NCBI GenBank assembly: GCA_041618535.1
Contig: JBFKFP010000093.1
Span: 1-10,826 of the forward strand
Source of the DNA: SHLJ01 sp041618535
GTDB taxonomy: Bacteria > Bacteroidota > Bacteroidia > Flavobacteriales > Flavobacteriaceae
DNA: 10,826 bases
Direction of reading: 5' to 3'
The translations under genes and the position numbers were made by a program. The first letter of the stretch is position 1. Each line of letters opens with the position of its first letter. The notes under the pieces are model-generated. The model saw only the letters and a list, made by a program, of their open reading frames with translations, did no database searches and was not told where the DNA came from. Shown in pieces: positions 1 through 7,170 of this stretch.

Positions 1-230
1 GACATTATATAGCCTGCCGACTCCTGTCCCGGGCCTTTTTCAATGGTCCAGTTTAAATGGGAGTTCAAAAAAAATATTGCATTTGAAATATTAGGATAAG
101 CCTGGCCATTTATAGTAATGTCATCGATTTCTTTTTGTATCCAGCAAATGTGAAGGTAGTTTTTTAGGGGATTTGAAATAGTTGGTTTTGAAATTCGGTT
201 TATTATAACAGAATCTTTTGTCATGGACAT
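1..230 (-). CDS. Partial N-terminus of a probable AraC-type transcriptional regulator
   Basis: An open frame starts at ATG 228-230 (a second in-frame ATG lies at 222-224) and runs off the window after 76 codons without a stop. The visible protein has the pattern of the N-terminal sensor half of Bacteroidota AraC-family regulators: a segment reading YLHICWIQKEIDD, then ITINGQAYPNISNAIFFLN, resembling the cupin strands that end in a 'FF(I/L)xPGQxH'-like turn in relatives. The DNA-binding helix-turn-helix half would lie outside the window, so the family call rests on the sensor half only. It begins 9 bp after the stop of the small membrane protein at 240-410, so the two are probably co-transcribed. 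It could control the adjacent hydrolase genes, but nothing here shows that. Another cupin-like protein is the main alternative. Confidence 0.5.
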   Translation of the reverse strand, partial: MSMTKDSVIINRISKPTISNPLKNYLHICWIQKEIDDITINGQAYPNISNAIFFLNSHLNWTIEKGPGQESAGYIM

Positions 231-239
231 GAATATTTT

Positions 240-410
240 TCAGGATTTATCTTTTTTTGATGAATGTGAAAGATAGCTATTTACCAAGGTGAAACCAATT
301 ACCCATATCCCAAGAAAAATGTCATAGTATCGATGATCTTTAAATGTCAATGAAGCAGCAATTAGCGCAGCTGACCAAATTAGGGCGTTTATTATTATCG
401 TTTTTCTCAA
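240..410 (-). CDS. Small two-helix membrane protein (56 aa), TTG start
   Basis: I read a 56-codon frame from TTG 408-410 to a TGA at 240-242. It begins (M)RKTIIINALIWSAALIAASL, then a charged turn FKDHRYYD, a second hydrophobic stretch IFLGIWVIGFTLVNSYL, and a polar lysine-rich tail SHSSKKDKS. Two membrane helices joined by a short polar loop, with basic residues at both ends, make a chance frame unlikely. No ATG is available: the frame is closed by a TAA 15 bp upstream of the TTG. An AAGG sits about 13 bp before the TTG, and a CTG two codons upstream is an alternative start. It lies 9 bp before the AraC-like gene and 72 bp after the stop of the serine hydrolase. Function is unknown; small two-helix proteins of this shape occur widely in Flavobacteriia. 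Confidence 0.6.
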   Translation of the reverse strand: MRKTIIINALIWSAALIAASLTFKDHRYYDIFLGIWVIGFTLVNSYLSHSSKKDKS

Positions 411-482
411 ATTCAGAAATTTGCCTTAAGATACTATTTTAATGAAAATTGAATAACTGATCCATAAAAAAAACCAGATATG

Positions 483-2135
483 CTAACGTTTGGCAAACCT
501 CAGGTTCTTAACCCTGCCTGAATCCAATTCAAATCCTGAAATGGTGTCATTCTCTCTCTGAAATCTGATAACACCAAACTCCGTTGTAAACTGGTCCTGG
601 TCGCTCATATTACAATCCATTGCCAGGGTTTTTCCATTCACAATCAGCTTTAATGACATATCAAGGACAACAAAGGTGTATTCTGCATTCAACTCAGGGC
701 TAAAGTAATTACCAGCAAATTCATCCAGGTCAACCCCGGTGGTATCAATAGGTTTCCTTCTCTTGGCTACCGATTCCCGGTCATATTGCACCATGGCCAG
801 TGTTTGGGCATAACCGTCCTCGAGTTCGGAGAAGGTAAAACTAAGGTTTTCGCTTTTTGCCTTGTGGAAGGAATTCCCAATGGTCCTGCCAATTTTATAA
901 GAACTGTTGTCCCAGTTCTGAAGTACATTCAATGAATCCTGCTCTGCGGTAATTTTCAATATAATCCCGGTTTGAATTTCATAATCTCCTGTAATTTGAT
1001 CCAGTTCGAATTCTTCAATATCCCCTAAAGTAATTAAGTCTTCATTTTCAGGTTTATCCGTTTGGGTCAATTTTTCTTTTAGGAGAAGTTCAGCTATCCT
1101 TTCGGCTTTTAGAGAAGGGTTGGCATCGGCGCGATTTGCAAAAATGACTATGGTTAAATGCTCTTCAGGGAATCGGAGCATCTCTGCTCTGAATCCCACA
1201 AAGGCTCCGCCGTGCCTGATAGTCTTCAATCCCTTATATTCACCTATGGACAATCCCGACGCATATTCAATTTGCTCTCCGTTGTTAAGAACGCCCTGCA
1301 GGGTCATCAATTCCCAGAAATCTTCACCTAAAACATCATGACTGTAAAAGGCATCATCCCATTTCTTTGCATCCTCAATGGTGGTGAAGATCCCCCCGTC
1401 GCCTATCATATCCAGCGTTGTCATGCTTATCTTATATCCGTCATTTCCATCTGAAGCATAGCCTGAGGCCCTGTTCTGCACAATTTCGTTGTGATCGTTA
1501 TGAAAGTGTGTAGATGTCATTTTTAAAGGCTTGAATATTTTCTCAAAAGCATATTCTCTCATGTTTTTTCCTGCGACCTTATTCACGATTTGTCCAAGAA
1601 GCCAATAACCGGAATTGCTGTAGAGATATTCGTCTCCTGGTGTAAAATTTAAATCCGTTTGATTTATAAGCCACTGCATGATCTCATCATCCTCATAGTA
1701 GTCATCATCCCTGAGGCCCTTCAAATAAGCAATCTGAAGATAGTCCCTGATTCCGCTGGTATGATTCAAAAGATGCCTAACCGTGATAGCGGTGGCGTAA
1801 TCAGGAAAATCGGGAAAAAAACCCTTTAAATCATCATCCAGGCTCAGTTTACCTTCCAGGGACAGCAGAATGATAGATGCAGCGGTAAATTGTTTAGAAG
1901 TAGAAGCTATCCTGAAAACAGATCCAGGTGAATTAGGAATGTCATGTTCCAAATTAGCGAGTCCGAAACCCCTTGAATAAATCATCTCTCCGTCTTTTAT
2001 TATTCCTAAGGCACAGCCCGGAACATCAGGTTTATCCCATTCAGCGAAAATGCCGTCGATTGCCTGTTTGTCAAATTTTTGGGCATTAAGGCCGACTGCG
2101 AGGAGAGCAAAGAGAGCCAGGAGGAAGTTTTTCAT
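483..2135 (-). CDS. Secreted serine beta-lactamase-like hydrolase (S12 family) with two C-terminal beta domains
   Basis: This is an exported serine hydrolase of the class C beta-lactamase/D-aminopeptidase/esterase fold. I chose ATG 2133-2135 (550 aa) over an in-frame TTG at 2154-2156 because the ATG is followed directly by a signal peptide (MKNFLLALFALLAVGLNAQ, cleavage probably after LNA) and lies 4 bp after the upstream stop instead of overlapping it. Catalytic motifs are present: SxxK as S78-T-S-K81, YxN as Y172-S-N174, and an HGG box at 308-310 in place of KTG. An HGG third motif is more usual in esterase/peptidase members than in true beta-lactamases. After the catalytic domain (about 20-360), two similar beta-rich segments start at about 376 (FELDQITGDY) and 468 (VDLDEFAGNY), like the lipocalin-type C-terminal domains of such hydrolases. 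It is last in the five-gene set. Substrate is unknown; a D-amino-acid peptide or an ester is plausible. Confidence 0.85.
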   Translation of the reverse strand: MKNFLLALFALLAVGLNAQKFDKQAIDGIFAEWDKPDVPGCALGIIKDGEMIYSRGFGLANLEHDIPNSPGSVFRIASTSKQFTAASIILLSLEGKLSLDDDLKGFFPDFPDYATAITVRHLLNHTSGIRDYLQIAYLKGLRDDDYYEDDEIMQWLINQTDLNFTPGDEYLYSNSGYWLLGQIVNKVAGKNMREYAFEKIFKPLKMTSTHFHNDHNEIVQNRASGYASDGNDGYKISMTTLDMIGDGGIFTTIEDAKKWDDAFYSHDVLGEDFWELMTLQGVLNNGEQIEYASGLSIGEYKGLKTIRHGGAFVGFRAEMLRFPEEHLTIVIFANRADANPSLKAERIAELLLKEKLTQTDKPENEDLITLGDIEEFELDQITGDYEIQTGIILKITAEQDSLNVLQNWDNSSYKIGRTIGNSFHKAKSENLSFTFSELEDGYAQTLAMVQYDRESVAKRRKPIDTTGVDLDEFAGNYFSPELNAEYTFVVLDMSLKLIVNGKTLAMDCNMSDQDQFTTEFGVIRFQRENDTISGFELDSGRVKNLRFAKR

Positions 2136-2139
2136 AAAA

Positions 2140-3630
2140 CTATTCTTTTCTATCAATAATTCGGCCAGAGAAAATACCGGTTGGTTTCTGATCGTAATAA
2201 ACCACTTTCCCTGAGACCATCACTAATTTAATTCCTGTAGCCCTGAGGTTACTTTTTTCATATGTAGCATTGTCCTTAACATTATCGCGATCGAAAAGCA
2301 CGAGATCTGCATAATACCCCTTTTTAATCACACCAATACTATCAAGCCTGAGGTTGGTTGCTGCCTGGCTCGTCATTTTTTTGATCTTTTCAGGTAAACG
2401 ATCGCCGGTTTTCATTGCAAGGTATTTAGGAAATGCACCCCAGCCCCTTGGATGCCCTGAAGGTGCTCCATCTGAACAAAGATTAGTGAACGGCCACTGT
2501 AAAATGGTCCTGATATCATCAGAATCCATGGATTTGGCGATTATGGATTCGCCGGGAATTTCCTCAGACATCCTGATCAGTTCCATGTAGGTGACAGCCG
2601 GTTCTTCATTTCTTTCCTTGGCTATTTCGTCCAATGTTTTGCCTTCATAGGATGGTTCCGCGTTAAAACGGCTTATAATCATTCCCTCAGGCGAGGTCAG
2701 CTCATTCAAGGCGAATTCAGCGCTTGTCCTGTTATCGAAATCCCGTTGCGGGAAAAGCACCCTCATGGTCGACTGCCAGTATTCATATGGATAGATGTCG
2801 GCTGTAATGTTAATCCCTGCCGTTCTTGCACTGTCGAGCATCTTAAGAATTTTTCCGGCTTGTTTCCATAAGCTCCTTCGCGCCAATTTAAAATGAGAGA
2901 TCTGGACCGGGATTTGAGCTTCCTGTCCTATTCTTATTATTTCTTCAATGCTCTTTTCAAGACCTACATCCTCGCTCCTCAAATGACTTATATAGGTGCC
3001 GTTATATGAGGATGTAACCTTTGCCAGTTCAATCACTTCCCCGGTTGTTGAGTAAATTCCCGGATCGTATTCCAGTCCGGTAGAAAGGCCCAATGCACCT
3101 GCCTCCATAGCTTGTTTCAACAACGATTTCATCGAATCTATTTCAACGGAAGACGCCTTCCTTTTATAATCGTCCCCCATAACCAGGATCCGGATTTTTC
3201 CATGACCTGCATAGGATCCTAAATTTACGGACAAAGGAGTGTTGTTGAGGGAGTCGAAAACAGACCCTAATGGCCATTGGGAATAGCCGTCCTGCCCAAC
3301 AATAATAGTTGTTATTCCCTGGCTGATTGCAGCGTCCATGGTCCGTAGCGTATCGCGGTCATGATGGCTGTGAGAATCGATAAAGCCCGGACTTAAGATC
3401 AGTCCCCTGGCATCAATTACGGAATCTGAGGCAAGAGGCTTAAGGCCTCCTATATCGGCTATTTTGTCATTCCTGATCCTGACAGAAGCCCTGAACGGCG
3501 GAGTTCCGCTTCCATCAATAATAGAAGCGTTTTTAATGAGAATTGTTTTTTCTGAATCCTGCACACATCCAATAAGAAGCAGTGATATTGCTAAAAATTG
3601 TAAGGCTGTTTTTATAAATTCTAACTTCAT
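2140..3630 (-). CDS. D-aminoacylase-type amidohydrolase lipoprotein (N-acyl-D-amino-acid deacylase family)
   Basis: This 496-residue protein belongs to the amidohydrolase superfamily, D-aminoacylase branch, whose characterised members remove acyl groups from N-acyl-D-amino acids with a zinc centre. The N-terminus is a lipoprotein signal with lipobox LIGC (C22). The metal-site pattern is in order: DSHSHH (H87, H89), ISHLRSE (H216), QISHFK (H246) and LCSDGAP (D387, the expected catalytic Asp), followed by the family box SGHPRGWGAFP (391-401). The C-terminus shows the usual GxIKKGYYADLVLFD segment returning to the small beta domain (434-447). The cysteine metal ligand of classical D-aminoacylases ('GNCG') is replaced by Asp: the text is VGQDGYS with D114. 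The gene starts 15 bp after the GH3 stop and is followed 4 bp later by the serine hydrolase. Substrate is unproven; a peptidase or hydantoinase-like role in the same branch is possible. Confidence 0.85.
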   Translation of the reverse strand: MKLEFIKTALQFLAISLLLIGCVQDSEKTILIKNASIIDGSGTPPFRASVRIRNDKIADIGGLKPLASDSVIDARGLILSPGFIDSHSHHDRDTLRTMDAAISQGITTIIVGQDGYSQWPLGSVFDSLNNTPLSVNLGSYAGHGKIRILVMGDDYKRKASSVEIDSMKSLLKQAMEAGALGLSTGLEYDPGIYSTTGEVIELAKVTSSYNGTYISHLRSEDVGLEKSIEEIIRIGQEAQIPVQISHFKLARRSLWKQAGKILKMLDSARTAGINITADIYPYEYWQSTMRVLFPQRDFDNRTSAEFALNELTSPEGMIISRFNAEPSYEGKTLDEIAKERNEEPAVTYMELIRMSEEIPGESIIAKSMDSDDIRTILQWPFTNLCSDGAPSGHPRGWGAFPKYLAMKTGDRLPEKIKKMTSQAATNLRLDSIGVIKKGYYADLVLFDRDNVKDNATYEKSNLRATGIKLVMVSGKVVYYDQKPTGIFSGRIIDRKE

Positions 3631-3645
3631 AAAAGAGATATTCTT

Positions 3646-5577
3646 CTATTTATAACTAAGTCCGTATCCGAATTCGAATAAGGGATTCTCACTGTCGTAA
3701 GGAACATCGGTTTTCTGTTTGCGGACTGCTTCCATGGAAGACGGTAGTTCAAAAGGCAGCTTTCCTTCCGGAGAAGAGTTTCCGAACAAGACCTCACAGA
3801 CAGATCGGTCAGATGCTCCGTAATTGGCTATCAAAGCCGCTGCCTTATCAGCTATCTCGGGAATAACTGCCGGCCTGTCCAGGTAAATATCCACAATGGT
3901 GGGAACTGAATTCAGCAGGTTAAGGATTTCCGATTTCTCTTCCCCCTTGAAATCAAGGTCACCATGGTGAAAGGAAGCTGCGAACATATTCTTGGTATCT
4001 ACGGCATACCATGGTGTGTTTATCCTTATTACAGCCAGATCTGCTTCTTCGGCTGTGTTAACTACAGTAGCATATTTAGCAACTGTTGCACTGTCGATAT
4101 TCCTGATATATATTTTAAGTTTATCTTTTTCGAGTGGAAGGATACCATCCTTGTTCTTCAATAAGGTCATTGATCTTTTCTGGGTAAGTTCACCGAGTGC
4201 TCTTGCTGAATCCATTCCCAGGGTCTCATCAACCCTGCTTTCATCAACAAAAGGATTATCGAACAGACCCAATTGAAATTTCAAGTGAAGGATGCGTCTG
4301 AGTGATTGATCCAGTCGCTCCTCTGTTAATTTACCTTCATTAACCAGTTGAACTACTAGTTCCGGCCTGCTTTCTCCACCGAACTGATCACATCCCGCAT
4401 TCAATATTTTAAGCACCCTGTCTGCTTCGCTCAGATCTTCAACCCCCCAGGCCCTGGCTTTCCAGATAACATCCGGACCGAAAGGCACATCGGTTATCAG
4501 ACCCCAATCGGTGCATACCACCCCTTCATAGTTATATTTATCTCTTAAGAGACCTGTGATAATGGCCTTATTATAACCCATTGCCACGTTCTCATCGGTC
4601 TGGTCAACAGGAATACCGTAATAAGGCATAATGGCCGCTGTATTGACCTCAAAGGCCGCCTTAAAGGGGATCAGGTGATAGTCGAAATTTTCACCGGGAT
4701 AGATCTGACCTTTTTGAAATGAAAAATGCGGATCAAGCCCTTCTTTTTGAGGACCGCCACCGGGAAAATGTTTAGTCATGCAGGCAATACCCTGAGAAAG
4801 ATCGTCGGTCTGCATTCCGAGAATGTAGGGCTTTACCAATCTGGCTGTAAGCTCGGCATCTTCGCTGAAGTTCCCACTTATTCTGGCCCAACGTGGTTCT
4901 GTGGCCAGGTCAATCTGAGGATGCAGTGCCATACGAATCCCAATGGCCAGGTATTCCTTACGAACAATATCCGCAAATTCCCTGGTCAATTCTTCATCAT
5001 CGATAGCAGCGAATCCGGGCATCTCACAGAACTGACTGAATCCTGTAGAAGCTTCACCAATAACATTTTGCCCCAGGTGATGCCGTGGATCGGAGGCAAT
5101 GGTCACCGGAATTCCGAGTCTGTTTTGTTCCGCATCTTGCTGCACATTATTATACCATTTCGCAAAAATATTGGGATCAGAAGGGATTCCCCATATATTA
5201 AAATGATTCATCTTCCGATCATTCATGTTCGTCACTACTGAAGGCATCCTGGCTGCAGGACCAACCAGGCCTAAATTTCCTTCCGGATCGGCATCCTCGC
5301 TAACAGGAGCACCGTTGATAAAAAGCATGCCGGCCTTTTCTTCAAGATTCATCTGACCGATCAGATCATCAACACGATCATCTGTAGATTGTGACAGGTC
5401 TTCGTATATATCAATCTTACCGTTCTTATTCAGGTCACGGAATTTTTGTCCGTCTTTATCTAAAATGATCCCTGATTTTTCATTGACCAGCTGAGGTAGT
5501 TCCACAGCGATCTTTTCCTTGTTCTTGCAGGCGTTGAAGACAATTAGGATAAATAGAAGGCTTAATAATTTGTTCAT
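3646..5577 (-). CDS. GH3 glycosidase lipoprotein (beta-glucosidase-like) with an EF-hand-like calcium loop
   Basis: A 643-residue exported glycoside hydrolase family 3 enzyme that would release terminal beta-linked sugars. The signal peptide ends in FNAC (C17). Residues 48-60 (DLNKNGKIDIYED) form a DxNxNGxIDxxE loop like an EF-hand or dockerin calcium site. The (beta/alpha)8 domain follows (about 65-440), with TKHFPGGGPQ (268-277), DPHF (282-285) and the nucleophile motif GVVCTDWG, where D356 is the expected catalytic Asp. The second alpha/beta domain begins near RSMTLLKN (468-475) and ends with the GH3 tail FEFGYGLSY (634-642). There is no room for a fibronectin-III domain, so it is a two-domain GH3. 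Beta-glucosidase is the best guess. The D-x-H after KHFPGGG recalls the His/Asp pair of NagZ-type N-acetylglucosaminidases but with different spacing, so that activity is only an alternative. It sits 15 bp from both neighbours. Confidence 0.88.
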   Translation of the reverse strand: MNKLLSLLFILIVFNACKNKEKIAVELPQLVNEKSGIILDKDGQKFRDLNKNGKIDIYEDLSQSTDDRVDDLIGQMNLEEKAGMLFINGAPVSEDADPEGNLGLVGPAARMPSVVTNMNDRKMNHFNIWGIPSDPNIFAKWYNNVQQDAEQNRLGIPVTIASDPRHHLGQNVIGEASTGFSQFCEMPGFAAIDDEELTREFADIVRKEYLAIGIRMALHPQIDLATEPRWARISGNFSEDAELTARLVKPYILGMQTDDLSQGIACMTKHFPGGGPQKEGLDPHFSFQKGQIYPGENFDYHLIPFKAAFEVNTAAIMPYYGIPVDQTDENVAMGYNKAIITGLLRDKYNYEGVVCTDWGLITDVPFGPDVIWKARAWGVEDLSEADRVLKILNAGCDQFGGESRPELVVQLVNEGKLTEERLDQSLRRILHLKFQLGLFDNPFVDESRVDETLGMDSARALGELTQKRSMTLLKNKDGILPLEKDKLKIYIRNIDSATVAKYATVVNTAEEADLAVIRINTPWYAVDTKNMFAASFHHGDLDFKGEEKSEILNLLNSVPTIVDIYLDRPAVIPEIADKAAALIANYGASDRSVCEVLFGNSSPEGKLPFELPSSMEAVRKQKTDVPYDSENPLFEFGYGLSYK

Positions 5578-5592
5578 TTCGGAGAAAATATG

Positions 5593-6027
5593 TTATTCTG
5601 TCAAACTAATTTTCTTAAAAATTTCCGGCATAGTCTCGCCGTCAATGGCCGACATATCAACCAATTTAAGGGATTGAACCATATGCAGGGTAGTGGATTT
5701 ATATTCTTTGAAATGCGGTGTTAGAAGATGGGATTCATAGGCTTCCCTATTCGCATATATCTCAAGTATTCTAATGGATGTTGGGTTTTCCTCCTGAAAC
5801 ATTGGATAAATGGAAATAACGCCCGGTTCAAGCCTTACAGAAGCTTCTGATTCTTCCTTAAGGATTGTAAGATAGGATTCCAGATGCTCAGGATAAATTT
5901 CAATTTCAGACAACCGTATCATCATTGAATCAATTTGCAATTCCGAACTATTGTCATTTGAGGTATTGCAAGACAGGAGCAGGCTAATAAAGACGTAAGG
6001 AAATAATTTCGATTTTATGAAATCCAT
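5593..6027 (-). CDS. Lipoprotein with an ABM (antibiotic biosynthesis monooxygenase-like) domain
   Basis: A 144-residue protein with a lipoprotein signal ending in LLSC (C20), an acidic/Ser/Asn linker, then one dimeric ferredoxin-like alpha+beta domain of the ABM type (about 35-125). The recognisable features are the opening strand MIRLSEIEIYPEHLESYL, the central EPGVISIYP strand, and the hallmark LEIYANREAYESHLLTPHF, similar to YgiN-like quinol monooxygenases with their H-x-x-T-x-H-F box. ABM proteins are normally cytoplasmic and cofactor-free, acting on quinols or polyketides, or binding haem in other subfamilies, so the export signal is unusual. It starts 26 bp after the exported intradiol dioxygenase, which suggests a shared phenolic or quinone substrate. 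It could equally be a non-catalytic binding protein. Domain call is firm; activity is not. Confidence 0.8.
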   Translation of the reverse strand: MDFIKSKLFPYVFISLLLSCNTSNDNSSELQIDSMMIRLSEIEIYPEHLESYLTILKEESEASVRLEPGVISIYPMFQEENPTSIRILEIYANREAYESHLLTPHFKEYKSTTLHMVQSLKLVDMSAIDGETMPEIFKKISLTE

Positions 6028-6053
6028 TAAATATCAGATTATATAAAGATAAA

Positions 6054-6677
6054 TTAGTTATAATCGGGGATATTCAATCCCAGGATTATATCTCTTTTTA
6101 CTAATAAATGTCCATTCTTAGGGACAGCCTTAACAATTCCTGATCCCGCCCGATTCACTCTGCTGATCTTTACAGAATTGGTTAAAAGCGGATCATCCTC
6201 GAACATGATATCATCGATATAATATTCGTTTTTTCCTGGCTCCTTTATTGTTAAATGAATATGTTCGGGCTCGGTTCTGCCGGGATAGGCCCCGGGACGG
6301 AAGGTGTAAATAGAGTATTTTCCGTCATTTCCGGTTTTGATCCATCCCCGGATAAAACCATGCCGCCTGGCCCATCCTTTTTCATCACCTCTCGTTTCAT
6401 AGATACCTTGCCGGTTGGTGTGGTAAACATAAAGAATGATATCCTTTGCAGGCGTTTTTCCATCTTTCTTATAAATAGTTCCACTGATCAACAATTTAGG
6501 CTCGGTATTGCTGTATTTGGGAAGTGTGTCCACCGGGCTCAATATTTTATCACCATATTCATGTATGGCCTCGCAGCCTTCACATGGTCCACCAACTGAT
6601 TTACCGGGATTCGCAGTTTGCGAATTGCAGCACATTACCAAAAAAAGAAAAGAAACTATGATAATTGAATTTCTCAT
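6054..6677 (-). CDS. Exported intradiol ring-cleavage dioxygenase (protocatechuate/catechol dioxygenase-like)
   Basis: This 207-residue protein has the fold signature of intradiol dioxygenases, Fe(III) enzymes that open catechol-type rings between the hydroxyls. The four expected iron ligands are visible: Y93 (RQGIYE), Y131 (RPGAYPGR), H139 and H141 (PEHIH). The C-terminal GSGIVKAV...RDIILGLNIP segment also matches the family. It lacks the helical N-terminal dimerisation region of classical catechol dioxygenases and is much shorter. Instead it has a hydrophobic signal (MRNSIIIVSFLFLVMCC, C16/C17; the lipobox is imperfect, with Met before the first Cys) and a CxxC leader, PCEGCE (C32, C35), which I recall from exported relatives in Bacteroidota. 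It is the first gene of the five-gene set, with 73 bp before it. Substrate is unknown; catechols freed by the GH3 enzyme are a guess. Confidence 0.85.
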   Translation of the reverse strand: MRNSIIIVSFLFLVMCCNSQTANPGKSVGGPCEGCEAIHEYGDKILSPVDTLPKYSNTEPKLLISGTIYKKDGKTPAKDIILYVYHTNRQGIYETRGDEKGWARRHGFIRGWIKTGNDGKYSIYTFRPGAYPGRTEPEHIHLTIKEPGKNEYYIDDIMFEDDPLLTNSVKISRVNRAGSGIVKAVPKNGHLLVKRDIILGLNIPDYN

Positions 6678-6750
6678 TTAACTGTAAATACATCAGAGAA
6701 ATAAACCTGATTGGAATTTTCCTGAAGGCTTATAAATAATTAGCTAAAAA
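6678..6750 (-). other. 73-bp spacer ahead of the five-gene set
   Basis: This AT-rich spacer separates the DUF2200 stop from the dioxygenase ATG and is the most likely place for a promoter of the five-gene set. I searched the minus strand for the Bacteroidota pattern (TTTG, about 20 bp, TAnnTTTG) and found no good match. The only structure is a short GGAAAATTCC near-palindrome (+ strand ggaatttcc-like text at 6713-6722), too small to interpret. Read-through from upstream is therefore possible. Confidence 0.3.
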
Positions 6751-7101
6751 TCAATGCCTCAATATTTTTTCCATAGCCTTACCACGGGCCAACTCATCAA
6801 CCAGTTTATCGAGATACCTGATTTTTTGCATCAGTTTGTCCTCGATCTCCTCAACGCGATAGCCGCAGATCACACCGGTTATCTTTGATACATTCGGATT
6901 CAACCGGGGAGCTTCTTTAAAAAAAGTTTCAAAATCTGTCCCATCCTGAAGTATCTTTGATAAAGCTTTTTCATCATAGCCAGTAAGCCATTTGATTATG
7001 GCATGAACATCTTCTTTGGTACGCCCTTTTTTTTCCGCCTTGTTGATATAATGCGGGTATACGCTGGCGAACTTCATCCTGTAAACTCTTGAATTATCCA
7101 T
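6751..7101 (-). CDS. DUF2200 family protein
   Basis: A 116-residue cytoplasmic protein with no signal peptide or membrane segment. It matches the DUF2200 family along its whole length: FASVYPHYINKAEKKGRTK at 12-30, IKWLTGYD at 36-43, DFETFF at 56-61, APRLNPN, the conserved GVICGYRVEEIED at 76-88, and the tail YLDKLVDELARGKAMEKIL at 96-114. The length equals the family norm and the ATG at 7099-7101 fits the family N-terminus (a second Met at position 9 would cut the conserved start). The family has no known function that I can name; it is small, mostly helical and charged. It is the only clearly non-exported complete gene in the window and lies between larger spacers (69 and 73 bp), so it may be its own transcription unit and not part of the hydrolase set. 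Confidence 0.9.
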   Translation of the reverse strand: MDNSRVYRMKFASVYPHYINKAEKKGRTKEDVHAIIKWLTGYDEKALSKILQDGTDFETFFKEAPRLNPNVSKITGVICGYRVEEIEDKLMQKIRYLDKLVDELARGKAMEKILRH

Positions 7102-7170
7102 GATTACACTATTTTCAAATTACGGTTAATTTCCTAGATGATATTTGATGTACTTAAGATACCCAATAAT

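Noticed and set aside
81..180. Direct repeat ATTTGAAATA at 81-90 and 171-180
   Set aside because: Both copies mostly encode the same Ile-Ser-Asn tripeptide within the AraC-like frame; ten AT-rich bases are easily a coincidence.
467..476. Run of eight T on the minus strand just after the serine hydrolase stop, as an intrinsic terminator
   Set aside because: Only short, mismatched stems can be drawn before it (for example TGCCAAACGTTAGCA), and several unpaired bases separate stem and T-run.
2136..2156. TTG at 2154-2156 as start of the serine hydrolase
   Set aside because: It would overlap the upstream gene and put charged residues before a complete signal peptide that already begins at ATG 2133-2135.
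4726..5241. 171-residue open frame on the plus strand inside the GH3 gene
   Set aside because: It is antisense to a clear GH3 catalytic domain, has no recognisable domain or signal, and reads as low-quality composition; a shadow frame.
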